Assembly: GCA_002342665.1 (NCBI GenBank) | Contig: DDQK01000040.1 | Span: forward strand, 1-45,771 | DNA from: Prevotella sp. UBA2444 | GTDB lineage: Bacteria > Bacteroidota > Bacteroidia > Bacteroidales > Bacteroidaceae | Length of the DNA stretch: 45,771 nucleotides | Reading direction: 5' to 3' | Part shown: piece after piece, positions 36,756-45,488 of the stretch | Numbering within the stretch: the first letter of the stretch is position 1 | Layout: each line of letters starts with the position of its first letter | Position numbers and translations under genes: made by a program | Notes under the pieces: generated by a model | The model's input: the letters and a program-made list of their open reading frames with translations, nothing else | What the model was told of the DNA's origin: nothing | Database searches by the model: none

Positions 36756-37271
36756 ATGGAAAGACATGAAAGGCTACGGGTAGGCGAGCAAAGCTCGGGA
36801 ATGATCCAACGGTTGTTTAAGCAGCACTATGCCAAGATGCTGAGGGTGGCACGCACAATCCTCTACGACGAGCAGGAGAGCAAGGATGTGGTCAGCGACA
36901 TCTTTGAGGGACTGCTCCGTGGGCGGACGGTGCTGATGCCCGACGCCGAAGAGCGCTATCTGCTGACGAGCGTTCGCAACCAGTGCCTGAAGCGTATCCG
37001 CCACCAGGACACGAGACTCCGCATGGAGACAGCTAGTGCAGGGCAGACATCCGATGAAGAGCATGAGGATGAGCGCATGACAGACATCGTCGAGTTTGTC
37101 GTCAGTCATCTGACCGGACAAGAGCAGCGCATCTTCCGCCTCCGTTTCTCCGAAGGGTATAGCTACGACGAGATTGCTTCTGTTGAAGGCATTAGCCGCG
37201 TGGCCGTATGGAAACATCTTTCTCACGCCTTGAAAGAAATCAGAAACCGTTTTAATCCGAAAGGCTTATGA
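36756..37271 (+). CDS. ECF-type sigma-70 factor
   Basis: A 171-residue extracytoplasmic-function sigma factor with region 2 at about residues 18-85 (LFKQHYAKMLRVARTILYDE) and region 4 at about 115-165, whose helix-turn-helix reads YSYDEIASVEGISRVAVWKHL in part. It would direct RNA polymerase to target promoters after a surface signal. The ATG at 36756 is chosen over the adjoining GTG. It overlaps the next gene by four bases (ATGA). Confidence 0.88.
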   Translation: MERHERLRVGEQSSGMIQRLFKQHYAKMLRVARTILYDEQESKDVVSDIFEGLLRGRTVLMPDAEERYLLTSVRNQCLKRIRHQDTRLRMETASAGQTSDEEHEDERMTDIVEFVVSHLTGQEQRIFRLRFSEGYSYDEIASVEGISRVAVWKHLSHALKEIRNRFNPKGL

Positions 37272-37849
37272 AGACAAACAACCACAACAAGCAGCTGTTC
37301 CGCTCGATGCAGGAAGAGCCCGACAAGTATTCCGATCAGGAGATAGAGGCCATGATGGACGACCTTGACCAAGAGGCCGATGTGGATGAGGCATGGCAGC
37401 AGTTCGCCCGGCAGCATATATCCTCAGTTCGCCCAATAAATACGTGGCGGAAATTCGCTGCTATACTCATTGGCGTATTGGCATTGTCAGGTATTGCCAT
37501 TGCTGCCGTCCACATCGTTCGGCATTACCAGAAGCCGGAGGCTCCGCAAGTGGCTGAGACCACGGCAAAAAAGGCTCAACGCTCAACGCTCAGCTCTCAA
37601 CTCGAAAAGTCTGACACCATCGCCAAGACAGAGCCTGTAGTCTTTGACAACGTTACACTCGACAGCATTGCCAAGGATATTGCGACCTATCATCATGTGG
37701 TGCTGGATATACAGGACGAAGAGGCCAGCCAGCTCCGTTTCTATTTCGTATGGCATCAGGATGAGAGCCTGCAGGAGGTGATAGAGAAGTTGAACATGTT
37801 CGACCAGGTCAACCTCGCCGTCGAAGACCGTAAATTGTTTGTCAGATGA
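37268..37849 (+). CDS. Short DUF4974-type anti-sigma/FecR-like membrane protein
   Basis: A 193-residue protein with an acidic cytoplasmic N-terminus (1-55), one transmembrane helix (about 61-84), a low-complexity linker and a C-terminal periplasmic domain (about 122-193). The last part (FDNVTLDSIAKDIA to VNLAVEDRKLFV) matches DUF4974, the FecR C-terminal domain. It is much shorter than typical FecR relatives (about 300+ residues), as it lacks the middle FecR domain. Presumably it restrains the upstream sigma factor until the receptor signals. It overlaps both neighbours by four bases. Confidence 0.8.
   Translation: MKTNNHNKQLFRSMQEEPDKYSDQEIEAMMDDLDQEADVDEAWQQFARQHISSVRPINTWRKFAAILIGVLALSGIAIAAVHIVRHYQKPEAPQVAETTAKKAQRSTLSSQLEKSDTIAKTEPVVFDNVTLDSIAKDIATYHHVVLDIQDEEASQLRFYFVWHQDESLQEVIEKLNMFDQVNLAVEDRKLFVR
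37574..37601 (+). repeat. GCTCAAC heptamers inside the anti-sigma gene
   Basis: Four 7-bp units (two perfect GCTCAAC, then GCTCAGC and TCTCAAC) encode the Ser/Gln/Arg linker at about residues 103-112, between the membrane helix and DUF4974. Confidence 0.75.
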
Positions 37850-40428
37850 TGAAGTGCCTCTTTATTTCCCTGATTGGTCTGTGTTGCCTTTGCCAAGCAC
37901 AGGCACAGCAGATTACGCGCAATTATAATAATGTATCGATGTCTGAGGCACTGCGCGACCTCAACGAACAGTCGCACGACTATACCATCAGCTTCATGTA
38001 CAACGAGCTGGAAGACTTCCGCGTGACTACCAGCATCAGGCATAAGTCGTTCACTGATGCCCTCATGCAGATTGTAGGCTTCTATCCCATACGTGTTGTG
38101 AAACGCGGCGAGCACGACATCTATGTGGAGTGTACCCACAAGACCGAGCGTCACCTTTCAGGCACCATCATCGACGAGAACCGCCTGCCCGTGCCTTACG
38201 CCAATATTTACCTGCTTCATCCATCAGACTCTACCGTCATCGGTGGAGGCGTGAGCAACGAGGCTGGCGTTTTCGTCATCCCCTGCGATGTAATACCTGT
38301 TTTGGCCCGCATCTCCTTTGTCGGCTATCAGACTACTTACCGCCTGTGCAGCAAGGAAGAGGTCGGCCCCATCCAGATCAGGCCGGAGGCACAGACCATT
38401 CGAGGCGTGGTGGTGACGGGCGAGCGCCCGAAGGTCGTACTGCAAGGCAATTCGCTGGTGATGAATGTCGAGGGCACGGTGATGTCCCGCCTGGGCACGG
38501 CCGAGGATTTGCTGTCGCGCGTGCCCACCATCTCGAAGAAGGGCGAAGGCTATGAGATACTGGGCAAGGGTGCGCCGATCATCTACCTGAACAACCGCAA
38601 GCTGACCGACCTGAACGAACTGCGCAACATCCAGTCGGACCACATACGCAACGTAGAGGTGATCCAGAACCCCGGTGCCCGCTATGATGCTTCCGTGCAG
38701 GCGGTCATCGTAATCCATACCAAGCGTGCACAGGGTGAAGGCTTGGGCGTAGAGCTGACCTCATGGAGCCGCAAGAACCACGGCTACGTCAACAATGAGC
38801 GAGTAAATATGACCTACCGAAAAGGAGGGCTGGAGCTCTTTGCCAACCTCTTCGGAGCCTACAACAAGCGATGGAACATCGGCGGCTTTGAACAGACTGT
38901 TTTCGCCGACACGCTGTGGACTGTCACCAATCACCATGAATCGACGGCGCGCAACCCATATCTCGAAGGACGTGCAGGCTTCAACTACCAGCTGAACGAC
39001 AGCAACTCGCTCGGTGGCTTCTATCAGCACACCTACGACTACGTGAAGACCTTCAATGAAGATGCCGACGAACTGCTGGCCAACAACACGCCCTACGACC
39101 ATCTACATAACAGCGGAACCCGACGTGAAAGGAATGCGCCTAAGCATCAGGCTAACCTCTACTATGCGGGCAAGCTGGGGCAGTTCTCTATTGATTTTAA
39201 CGCTGACTATACAGCCTATAAGAACGTGAGTCGCAACAGCCAACAGGAGCTGAGCCGCAACTATGAGAACCGAGACGTGAACACGGAGACCCAGACACGG
39301 GGCAGTATGGTGGCCGAGAAACTCATCGTGAGCCACCCGCTGTGGAAAGGGCAGATTTCCATAGGCGAGGAATACACCAACACCCGCTGGCGCAGCAGTT
39401 TCGAGAATGCAGAGGGCTACATCTTGGGCAGCAGCAACGAGCAGCACGAGAGCAACATGGCCCCGTTCGTGGAACTGCGCCAGCAGTTAGGCCGCTTCCA
39501 GCTTCAGGCCGGCCTGCGCTATGAGCATGTTTCGTCAGATTACTTCGTCAGCGGCCAGCGCCGAGACGACCAATGCCGCACTTACGATGACTTCTTTCCC
39601 TCTGTATCCGTTTCGGCTCCCCTTCCTTGGGGAGGAGCTGGGGGTGGGCTCTCCCTCAGCTATGCCAAGCGCACCAATCGCCCGGCCTACTGGCTGCTGA
39701 GCAACGACGTGATCTATGAGAACCGGCTGAACATGCAGCGGGGTAATCCATATCTGCGACCAGTAAAGTATCACAACTTCAGCGCCATGGCAATGTGGAA
39801 AGGATTCTACCTAAACACCAACTTCAACCACTGTGTCAATCCCTTCATGATAGTGATGGAAAGCATAGAACAGGACAGCAAGGTCAACATGGCCACCACC
39901 AAGAACTATGACCACGTCAACTGGCTCATAGTCACGCTGGGCATGCAGCGCGACATCCGACTGGGCAGTGGCGTGACGTGGACACCGCAATACAACGTTA
40001 CATTCATGAAGCAATGGCTCACGACGACCTTCAACGGGCAGGACAAAAGCATGAACCAGCCTATGCTGTCGCTGCAACTGGGCAACATCGTCACCCTGCC
40101 CCACGACTGGCTGCTGCAAGCCGACTTCAACATGCACACCCACGGCTATACGGGCTCCAACTTCAAGATTGAGGCCACTAACCCGATGCTTTCGCTCAGC
40201 GTCAGCAAAGACTTCTTCAAGCGGCGCCTCAACATCAAGCTCTCCGCCAACGACCTCTTCAATCAGGGCATCGGCAGAGGCACGTTCTACTTCGAACGCA
40301 TGATACTCCGCAAGACGGAGGACGACGACTCGCGCAGCCTCACCCTCTCCCTGCGTTACCGCTTCAACGTCACCCCGTCGAAGTATAAGGGAACCGGTGC
40401 TGGTAATGCTGAGAAGAACCGACTCTGA
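37846..40428 (+). CDS. STN-domain outer-membrane beta-barrel receptor (OMP_b-brl_3)
   Basis: An 860-residue outer-membrane protein. Domains in order: signal peptide (about 1-20, CQAQAQ), STN-like signalling domain (about 22-98), carboxypeptidase-regulatory-like beta-sandwich (about 104-180), TonB-receptor plug (about 183-285) and a beta-barrel of the OMP_b-brl_3 type to the C-terminus. The STN domain marks it as a transducer that contacts the anti-sigma protein. No SusD-like partner gene is adjacent. Residues about 590-602 are coded by a palindromic repeat. The ligand is unknown. It overlaps the anti-sigma gene by four bases. Confidence 0.85.
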   Translation: MMKCLFISLIGLCCLCQAQAQQITRNYNNVSMSEALRDLNEQSHDYTISFMYNELEDFRVTTSIRHKSFTDALMQIVGFYPIRVVKRGEHDIYVECTHKTERHLSGTIIDENRLPVPYANIYLLHPSDSTVIGGGVSNEAGVFVIPCDVIPVLARISFVGYQTTYRLCSKEEVGPIQIRPEAQTIRGVVVTGERPKVVLQGNSLVMNVEGTVMSRLGTAEDLLSRVPTISKKGEGYEILGKGAPIIYLNNRKLTDLNELRNIQSDHIRNVEVIQNPGARYDASVQAVIVIHTKRAQGEGLGVELTSWSRKNHGYVNNERVNMTYRKGGLELFANLFGAYNKRWNIGGFEQTVFADTLWTVTNHHESTARNPYLEGRAGFNYQLNDSNSLGGFYQHTYDYVKTFNEDADELLANNTPYDHLHNSGTRRERNAPKHQANLYYAGKLGQFSIDFNADYTAYKNVSRNSQQELSRNYENRDVNTETQTRGSMVAEKLIVSHPLWKGQISIGEEYTNTRWRSSFENAEGYILGSSNEQHESNMAPFVELRQQLGRFQLQAGLRYEHVSSDYFVSGQRRDDQCRTYDDFFPSVSVSAPLPWGGAGGGLSLSYAKRTNRPAYWLLSNDVIYENRLNMQRGNPYLRPVKYHNFSAMAMWKGFYLNTNFNHCVNPFMIVMESIEQDSKVNMATTKNYDHVNWLIVTLGMQRDIRLGSGVTWTPQYNVTFMKQWLTTTFNGQDKSMNQPMLSLQLGNIVTLPHDWLLQADFNMHTHGYTGSNFKIEATNPMLSLSVSKDFFKRRLNIKLSANDLFNQGIGRGTFYFERMILRKTEDDDSRSLTLSLRYRFNVTPSKYKGTGAGNAEKNRL
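39617..39654 (+). repeat. Palindromic element inside the receptor gene
   Basis: CTCCCC (39617-39622) and GGGGAG (39629-39634) form a stem, followed by GAGCTGGGGGTGGGCTCTCC. It is read in frame as PLPWGGAGGGL and aligns with the element in the aminopeptidase gene. Confidence 0.75.
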
Positions 40429-40478
40429 TAGAGGAAACATTGTTGTCACGGCATTTGTTAAAACCGCCGAAGTCAGGA

Positions 40479-40560
40479 GGATAGTCTAATCTGGGAGAAA
40501 GGATAGTCTAAACCGGGAGAAGGGACGGAGTAAACTGGGAGAAAGGATAGGGTAAAGTCG
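40479..40560. repeat. 22-bp minisatellite, about 3.7 copies
   Basis: Units at 40479-40500, 40501-40522 and 40523-40544 plus a 16-bp partial copy, each of the form GGATAGTCTAAnCnGGGAGAA. There are no spacers, so it is not a CRISPR array. It sits 50 bp after the receptor stop codon. Confidence 0.85.
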
Positions 40561-40582
40561 TCGTGTAGCGGGCGTGGTTGAT

Positions 40583-40643
40583 ATTTGCGGCTCCCGCCGC
40601 AAATGATTGCAGCCCCCGCCGTCAATGTCTGCGGCGGGGGCTG
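40583..40643. terminator. Two perfect GC-rich hairpins after the receptor gene
   Basis: ATTTGCGGC pairs with its complement around a TCCC loop (40583-40604); an 11-bp CAGCCCCCGCC stem pairs around a 12-nt loop (40610-40643). They lack a good T-run but would end or protect the receptor transcript, and could equally serve the converging remnant on the other strand. Confidence 0.6.
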
Positions 40644-40677
40644 TGAACCGGAGAATCAATTGTATGGCTGTTTGCAG

Positions 40678-40830
40678 CTACAGAGCGTCGATTTCTTCAG
40701 ATGAAAGCCCCGTATACTTCATAATCGTCTCTGTCGGCAGATTGTCTTTCTTCATAGACCTGGCGATCTCGGATTTTTCCTCTATCCGACCTTCAGCCCG
40801 ACCTTTGGCCTCACGACTTGTTAAATATCC
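40678..40830 (-). pseudogene. 3' remnant of an Rpn-family nuclease/transposase gene
   Basis: Translating the minus strand gives EAKGRAEGRIEEKSEIARSM followed by KKDNLPTETIMKYTGLSSEE and IDAL then TAG (40678-40680). This is the characteristic C-terminal tail of Rpn-family recombination-promoting nucleases (PD-(D/E)XK putative transposases). The frame continues upstream only to a TAG at 40852-40854, with no start codon and no nuclease domain, so only the last ~50 residues remain. Confidence 0.8.
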
Positions 40831-40860
40831 TAAAATAACACACAATAAATTCTAAAAAGT

Positions 40861-40892
40861 CTTGTGTGGGTGAGAAAATAGTAGTACCTTTG
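40861..40892 (+). promoter_or_regulatory. Promoter of the rplC operon
   Basis: CTTG (40861-40864), 20-nt spacer, TACCTTTG (40885-40892) in the context TAGTAGTACCTTTGCACCCGC. It allows the S10-operon remainder to be expressed independently of rpsJ. Confidence 0.75.
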
Positions 40893-41076
40893 CACCCGCA
40901 AAAGTGCGTATTGCGCTGGCTCGGAAGCTAACAATACCCTGATAAAGAGCGACTTAGCCTTCAAGGATGAAGCAGTTGAAGTCTCCTTTTTGAGTGGGTT
41001 TGTATGCTCCGCCGTTGCGAGAGACACTTAAAAAAGGAACAATTTTATATATAACATTATTAATTATTAAACTGAA
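40893..41076 (+). promoter_or_regulatory. Structured 184-nt leader of rplC
   Basis: The transcript leader contains a 13-bp stem (40984-40996 with 41025-41038, one bulged A and one G-T pair) enclosing 28 nt, plus smaller potential stems upstream. Its position is that of the S10 leader, which L4 uses for feedback in E. coli; whether L3, L4 or another protein binds here is inference. Confidence 0.5.
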
Positions 41077-41691
41077 ATGCCAGGATTAATTGGAAGAAAA
41101 ATCGGAATGACATCCGTTTTCAGTGCCGACGGTAAGAATGTACCGTGCACTGTTATCGAAGCTGGTCCTTGTGTTGTCACTCAGGTGAAGTCTGTGGAGA
41201 AGGACGGTTACAAGGCCGTTCAGCTCGCCTTCGGTGAGAAGAAGGAGAAGAACACCACCAAACCGATGATGGGTATCTTCAAGAAGGCTAACACAACACC
41301 AAAGGCCCACTTGGCCGAGTTCAAGTTTGACGAGGAGCTCAACCTCGGCGACACGCTGACAGTCGACATCTTCGAGGGTGCCGAGTTTGTCGACGTGGTA
41401 GGTACCTCTAAGGGTAAAGGTTTCCAGGGCGTTGTGAAGCGTCATGGTTTCGGTGGTGTCGGTCAGTCGACTCACGGTCAGGATGACCGTCTGCGCAAGC
41501 CGGGTTCTATCGGTGCTTGTTCTTATCCCGCCAAGGTGTTCAAGGGAATGCGCATGGGCGGCCAGATGGGCGGCGACAGAGTGACCACTCAGAATCTCAA
41601 AGTGTTAAAGGTGATACCGGAGCATAACCTGATCCTTGTGAAGGGTAGCTGCGCTGGTTATAATGGTTCAACTGTAATTATCAACAAGTAA
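41077..41691 (+). CDS. rplC: 50S ribosomal protein uL3
   Basis: A 204-residue early-assembly protein near the peptidyl-transferase centre. [13 protein letters not shown] at the N-terminus and [21 protein letters not shown] with the conserved glutamine are diagnostic. Confidence 0.97.
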   Translation: MPGLIGRKIGMTSVFSADGKNVPCTVIEAGPCVVTQVKSVEKDGYKAVQLAFGEKKEKNTTKPMMGIFKKANTTPKAHLAEFKFDEELNLGDTLTVDIFEGAEFVDVVGTSKGKGFQGVVKRHGFGGVGQSTHGQDDRLRKPGSIGACSYPAKVFKGMRMGGQMGGDRVTTQNLKVLKVIPEHNLILVKGSCAGYNGSTVIINK

Positions 41692-41692
41692 G

Positions 41693-42322
41693 ATGGAAGT
41701 TAGCGTATTGAATATCAAAGGTCAGGAGACCGGCCGCAAGGTAACTCTCAATGAGGCTATCTTCGGAATTGAACCTAATGACCACGTGATTTATCTGGAC
41801 GTGAAGCGGTATCTGGCCAATCAGCGTCAGGGAACTGCCAAGTCTAAGGAGAGAAGTGAGATATCCGGTTCTACCCGTAAACTGGGTCGTCAGAAGGGTG
41901 GCGGCGGTGCCCGTCATGGTGACATCAATTCTCCGCTGCTGCGCGGTGGTGCCCGTGTGTTCGGTCCCACGCCCCGTGACTACAGCTTCAAGCTGAACAA
42001 GAAGGTGAAGGCTTTGGCCCGCAAGTCGGTTCTGTCTTATAAGGCTCAGGACAATGCAATTGTCGTTGTGGAGGACTTCACTCTCTCAGCTCCCAAGACC
42101 AAGGAATTGGTGGCTATTGAGAAGAATCTCAAGGTGGACGGTAAGAAGGTGCTCTTCCTGATGCCGAATTCAAATAGTAACTTATATCTGTCGGCACGTA
42201 ACCTGCAGGGTTCTGAGGTGCTCGAGGCCAGTAAGCTCAACGCCTACAAGGTGCTGAATGCTGATGTGCTCGTCGTCACTGAGCAGTCGCTGCAGACCAT
42301 CGACGGTATCTTAAACAAGTAA
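41693..42322 (+). CDS. rplD: 50S ribosomal protein uL4
   Basis: A 209-residue protein lining the exit tunnel. The loop [18 protein letters not shown] (about 58-75) reaches the tunnel wall. The ATG is one base after the rplC stop. Confidence 0.97.
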   Translation: MEVSVLNIKGQETGRKVTLNEAIFGIEPNDHVIYLDVKRYLANQRQGTAKSKERSEISGSTRKLGRQKGGGGARHGDINSPLLRGGARVFGPTPRDYSFKLNKKVKALARKSVLSYKAQDNAIVVVEDFTLSAPKTKELVAIEKNLKVDGKKVLFLMPNSNSNLYLSARNLQGSEVLEASKLNAYKVLNADVLVVTEQSLQTIDGILNK

Positions 42323-42323
42323 A

Positions 42324-42727
42324 AGGAGGTACAAGATATGGCATTTATCATCAAACCGATAGTCACTGAGAAGATGACTAAGATTACAGACAAGACTTCG
42401 GTGGCCAGATCCTACGTGGTGAAGAAGGACAAGAAGGACCGCAAGGGCAATGTTCGCGTTGCTGCTGGTACGACTGTGAACATCCCCGTTCAGGTGAAGT
42501 ACGGATTCATTGTGAAGCCCGAGGCCAACAAGATTGAGATCAAGAAAGAGATTGAGAGTCTGTATAATGTGACAGTATTGGACGTGAACACTGTCCGCTA
42601 CGCAGGCAAGCGCTCTTCGCGTTACACGAAGGCCGGCCTGATCAAGGGTCAGAAGAGTGCGTTCAAGAAGGCAATCGTTACTCTGAAGGAGGGCGATACA
42701 ATTGATTTTTATAGCAATATTCAATAA
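42324..42727 (+). CDS. rplW: 50S ribosomal protein uL23, extended form
   Basis: Coding part 42338-42727, 129 residues; most bacterial L23 proteins are about 95-100. The ends are standard (FIIKPIVTEKMT; ALYNVTV-like ESLYNVTVLDVNTVRYAGK), but about 30 Lys-rich residues (approximately 20-52, SVARSYVVKKDKKDRKGNVR onward) are inserted after the first helix. L23 lies at the tunnel exit where SRP and trigger factor dock. A perfect AGGAGG (42324-42329) eight bases before the ATG is included in the span. Confidence 0.93.
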
Positions 42728-42730
42728 GAA

Positions 42731-43558
42731 ATGGCAGTACGTAAATTAAAGCCCGTAACTCCGGGTCAAAGACACAAGATTATTGGCACGTTCGAGGATA
42801 TTACTGCATCCGTGCCAGAGAAGTCTCTCGTTTACGGTAAGCGCTCTACCGGTGGTCGAAACAACACCGGTAAGATGACTGTCCGCTACATGGGCGGCGG
42901 CCACAAGAGGAAGTATCGTCTGATCGACTTCAAGCGAGAGAAGGATGGTGTTCCAGCTGTAGTTAAGACAATCGAGTACGATCCGAACCGTTCGGCCCGT
43001 ATCGCTCTGCTCTTCTACGCTGATGGTGAAAAACGTTATATTATTGCTCCTAATGGACTGCAGGTTGGTGCAACCCTGATGTCTGGTGCGGAGGCAGTGC
43101 CCGAGGTGGGTAATGCTCTTCCGATGGCCAACATCCCTGTGGGTACGGTCATCCACAACATTGAGATGCGTCCCGGCCAGGGTGCCAAGCTCGTTCGTTC
43201 GGCAGGTAATTTCGCTCAGTTGACTTCTCGTGAGGGAGACTACTGCGTGATCAAGCTCCCCTCAGGAGAGCTGCGCAAGATTCTCTCTGCTTGTAAGGCT
43301 ACAATCGGCAGTGTTGGCAATTCAGACCACGCCCTGGAGCAGTCGGGTAAGGCCGGTCGCTCACGTTGGCTGGGTCGCCGCCCGCACAACCGTGGTGTCG
43401 TGATGAACCCGCATGATCACCCGATGGGTGGTGGTGAAGGTCGCCAGAGTGGTGGACATCCGCGTTCTCGCAAGGGTCTGTACGCTAAGGGTCTGAAGAC
43501 ACGTGCACCGAAGAAGCTTTCGAACAAGTACATCATTGAAAGAGCTAACAAGAAGTAA
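42731..43558 (+). CDS. rplB: 50S ribosomal protein uL2
   Basis: A 275-residue protein required for subunit joining and peptidyl transfer. The C-terminal [18 protein letters not shown] with the essential histidine is intact. It starts three bases after the rplW stop. Confidence 0.97.
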   Translation: MAVRKLKPVTPGQRHKIIGTFEDITASVPEKSLVYGKRSTGGRNNTGKMTVRYMGGGHKRKYRLIDFKREKDGVPAVVKTIEYDPNRSARIALLFYADGEKRYIIAPNGLQVGATLMSGAEAVPEVGNALPMANIPVGTVIHNIEMRPGQGAKLVRSAGNFAQLTSREGDYCVIKLPSGELRKILSACKATIGSVGNSDHALEQSGKAGRSRWLGRRPHNRGVVMNPHDHPMGGGEGRQSGGHPRSRKGLYAKGLKTRAPKKLSNKYIIERANKK

Positions 43559-43585
43559 TCACGAAGTTAATTAAGAGAGTAAATT

Positions 43586-43852
43586 ATGAGTCGTTCATTA
43601 AAGAAAGGTCCGTACATCAACGTATCACTCGAGAAGAAGATTCTCGCCATGAATGAGAGTGGTAAGAAGAATGTCGTCAAGACATGGGCCAGGGCATCAA
43701 TGATTTCCCCGGACTTCGTGGGACACACTGTTGCAGTTCATAATGGTAACAAATTCATCCCTGTCTACGTTACTGAGAACATGGTAGGCCATAAGCTCGG
43801 TGAGTTCGCACCCACCCGTCGCTTCGGAGGTCATGCCGGTAACAAGAAGTAA
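43586..43852 (+). CDS. rpsS: 30S ribosomal protein uS19
   Basis: An 88-residue small-subunit head protein. [10 protein letters not shown] at the N-terminus and [18 protein letters not shown] near the C-terminus are diagnostic. Confidence 0.97.
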   Translation: MSRSLKKGPYINVSLEKKILAMNESGKKNVVKTWARASMISPDFVGHTVAVHNGNKFIPVYVTENMVGHKLGEFAPTRRFGGHAGNKK

Positions 43853-43892
43853 TCCCAGGGAAAGGTAAAAAAGTAAAAAAGTAAATAGTAAA

Positions 43893-44300
43893 ATGGGAGC
43901 AAGAAAACATATTAAGGCTGAAGAAAGAAAAGCAGCACTTAAGACACAGTATTTTGCCAAGCTGAAAGGCTGCCCCTCTTCACCGCGCAAGATGCGCTAT
44001 GTAGTGGACATGGTCCGCGGCATGGAGGTCAACCGTGCGCTTGGTGTGCTTCGTTTCTCGAAGAAGGCAGCAGCAGCTGATGTAGAGAAACTCCTCCGTT
44101 CTGCCATCGCTAACTGGGAAGCAAAGAACGATCGCAAGGCCGAGGATGGTGAGCTGTTCATCACTCGTATCTTTGTTGACGAGGGTGTGACGATGAAGAG
44201 AATGAGACCTGCACCTCAGGGTCGTGGCTATCGTATCCGCAAGCGTTCGAACCACGTGACTCTGTTCGTTGACGCTAAAACTAATGACGTAAAAGAATAA
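43893..44300 (+). CDS. rplV: 50S ribosomal protein uL22
   Basis: A 135-residue protein whose beta-hairpin (around [18 protein letters not shown]) lines the exit tunnel. It has a longer N-terminal extension than E. coli L22 (110 residues). Confidence 0.96.
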   Translation: MGARKHIKAEERKAALKTQYFAKLKGCPSSPRKMRYVVDMVRGMEVNRALGVLRFSKKAAAADVEKLLRSAIANWEAKNDRKAEDGELFITRIFVDEGVTMKRMRPAPQGRGYRIRKRSNHVTLFVDAKTNDVKE

Positions 44301-44302
44301 GT

Positions 44303-45028
44303 ATGGGACAGAAAGTTAATCCGATTAGCAACCGTCTGGGAATCGTAAGAGGTTGGGATTCAAATTGGTTCGGAGGCAAGAACTTCGGCGACAACCTGGT
44401 TGAGGATCAGAAGATCCGCAAGTACCTGAACGAGCGCCTTGCAAAGGCGAGCGTGTCGAAGATTGTCATCGAGCGCACACTGAAGCTGGTTACCATCACT
44501 ATCTGCACCGCCCGTCCGGGTATCGTCATTGGTAAAGGTGGTCAGGACGTTGACAAGCTGAAGGAAGAGCTGAAGAAGCTCTATGACAAGGAGATACAAA
44601 TTAACATCTTTGAGGTGAAGCGTCCGGAACTCGACGCAACCATCGTGGCTAATAACATCGCTCGCCAGATAGAGGGTAAGATTGCTTACCGCCGTGCTAT
44701 CAAGATGGCTATTCAGAACACGATGCGCGCCGGTGCCGAGGGTATCAAGGTACTCATTTCCGGTCGTCTCAACGGAGCAGAAATCGCACGCAGTGAGATG
44801 CTCAAGGAAGGTCGTACACCGCTGCACACTTTCCGTGCTGACATCGACTACTGCCACGCCGAGGCCCTGACAAAGGTTGGCCTGCTGGGTATTAAGGTGT
44901 GGATCTGCCGTGGTGAGGTTTATGGCAAGGTTGACCTGGCCCCCAACTTCACTCAGGAGAAGGGCGGCAGCCGTCCTAATGGTGGCGGCCGTGGCGGTGA
45001 CAAGAAGTTCCGTAACAAGAAGAAGTAA
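44303..45028 (+). CDS. rpsC: 30S ribosomal protein uS3
   Basis: A 241-residue mRNA-entry protein. The KH-domain motif GIVIGKGG is at about residues 73-80, and a Gly/Lys-rich C-terminal tail follows. The ATG is two bases after the rplV stop. Confidence 0.97.
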   Translation: MGQKVNPISNRLGIVRGWDSNWFGGKNFGDNLVEDQKIRKYLNERLAKASVSKIVIERTLKLVTITICTARPGIVIGKGGQDVDKLKEELKKLYDKEIQINIFEVKRPELDATIVANNIARQIEGKIAYRRAIKMAIQNTMRAGAEGIKVLISGRLNGAEIARSEMLKEGRTPLHTFRADIDYCHAEALTKVGLLGIKVWICRGEVYGKVDLAPNFTQEKGGSRPNGGGRGGDKKFRNKKK

Positions 45029-45053
45029 TAACTATTAAAGAAAGAAGCTTATT

Positions 45054-45482
45054 ATGTTACAGCCAAAGAGAGTTAGATATAGAAGGCCTCAGGACGGGCG
45101 TGGCAACAAAGGCAACGCTCACAGAGGTACGCAGCTGGCCTTCGGCTCATTCGGCATCAAGACTATGGATGCCAAGTGGATCGACAGTCGCCAGATAGAG
45201 GCAGCTCGTGTTGCCATCAACCGTTATATGAACCGTGAGGGTCAGGTATGGATTCGCATCTTCCCCGACAAGCCCATCACTCGCAAGCCTGCTGACGTGC
45301 GAATGGGTAAAGGTAAGGGTGATCCCGCCGGATGGGTTGCTCCCGTCACTCCCGGTCGTATTCTCTTCGAAGTAGAGGGTGTACCCTTCGACGTGGCCAA
45401 GGAGGCTCTTCGCCTCGGTGCCCAGAAGCTGCCCGTGAAGACAAAGTTTGTAGTAAGACGTGATTACGATAAAAACGCTTAA
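45054..45482 (+). CDS. rplP: 50S ribosomal protein uL16
   Basis: A 142-residue protein near the A site. [20 protein letters not shown] is the standard N-terminus, with [14 protein letters not shown] centrally. Confidence 0.97.
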   Translation: MLQPKRVRYRRPQDGRGNKGNAHRGTQLAFGSFGIKTMDAKWIDSRQIEAARVAINRYMNREGQVWIRIFPDKPITRKPADVRMGKGKGDPAGWVAPVTPGRILFEVEGVPFDVAKEALRLGAQKLPVKTKFVVRRDYDKNA

Positions 45483-45488
45483 TCGAGT

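Noticed and set aside
40479..40560. CRISPR array
   Set aside because: Units are contiguous without unique spacers and no cas genes are near.
40607..40855. 82-codon plus-strand ORF
   Set aside because: It is antisense to the Rpn tail, which is recognisable on the minus strand.
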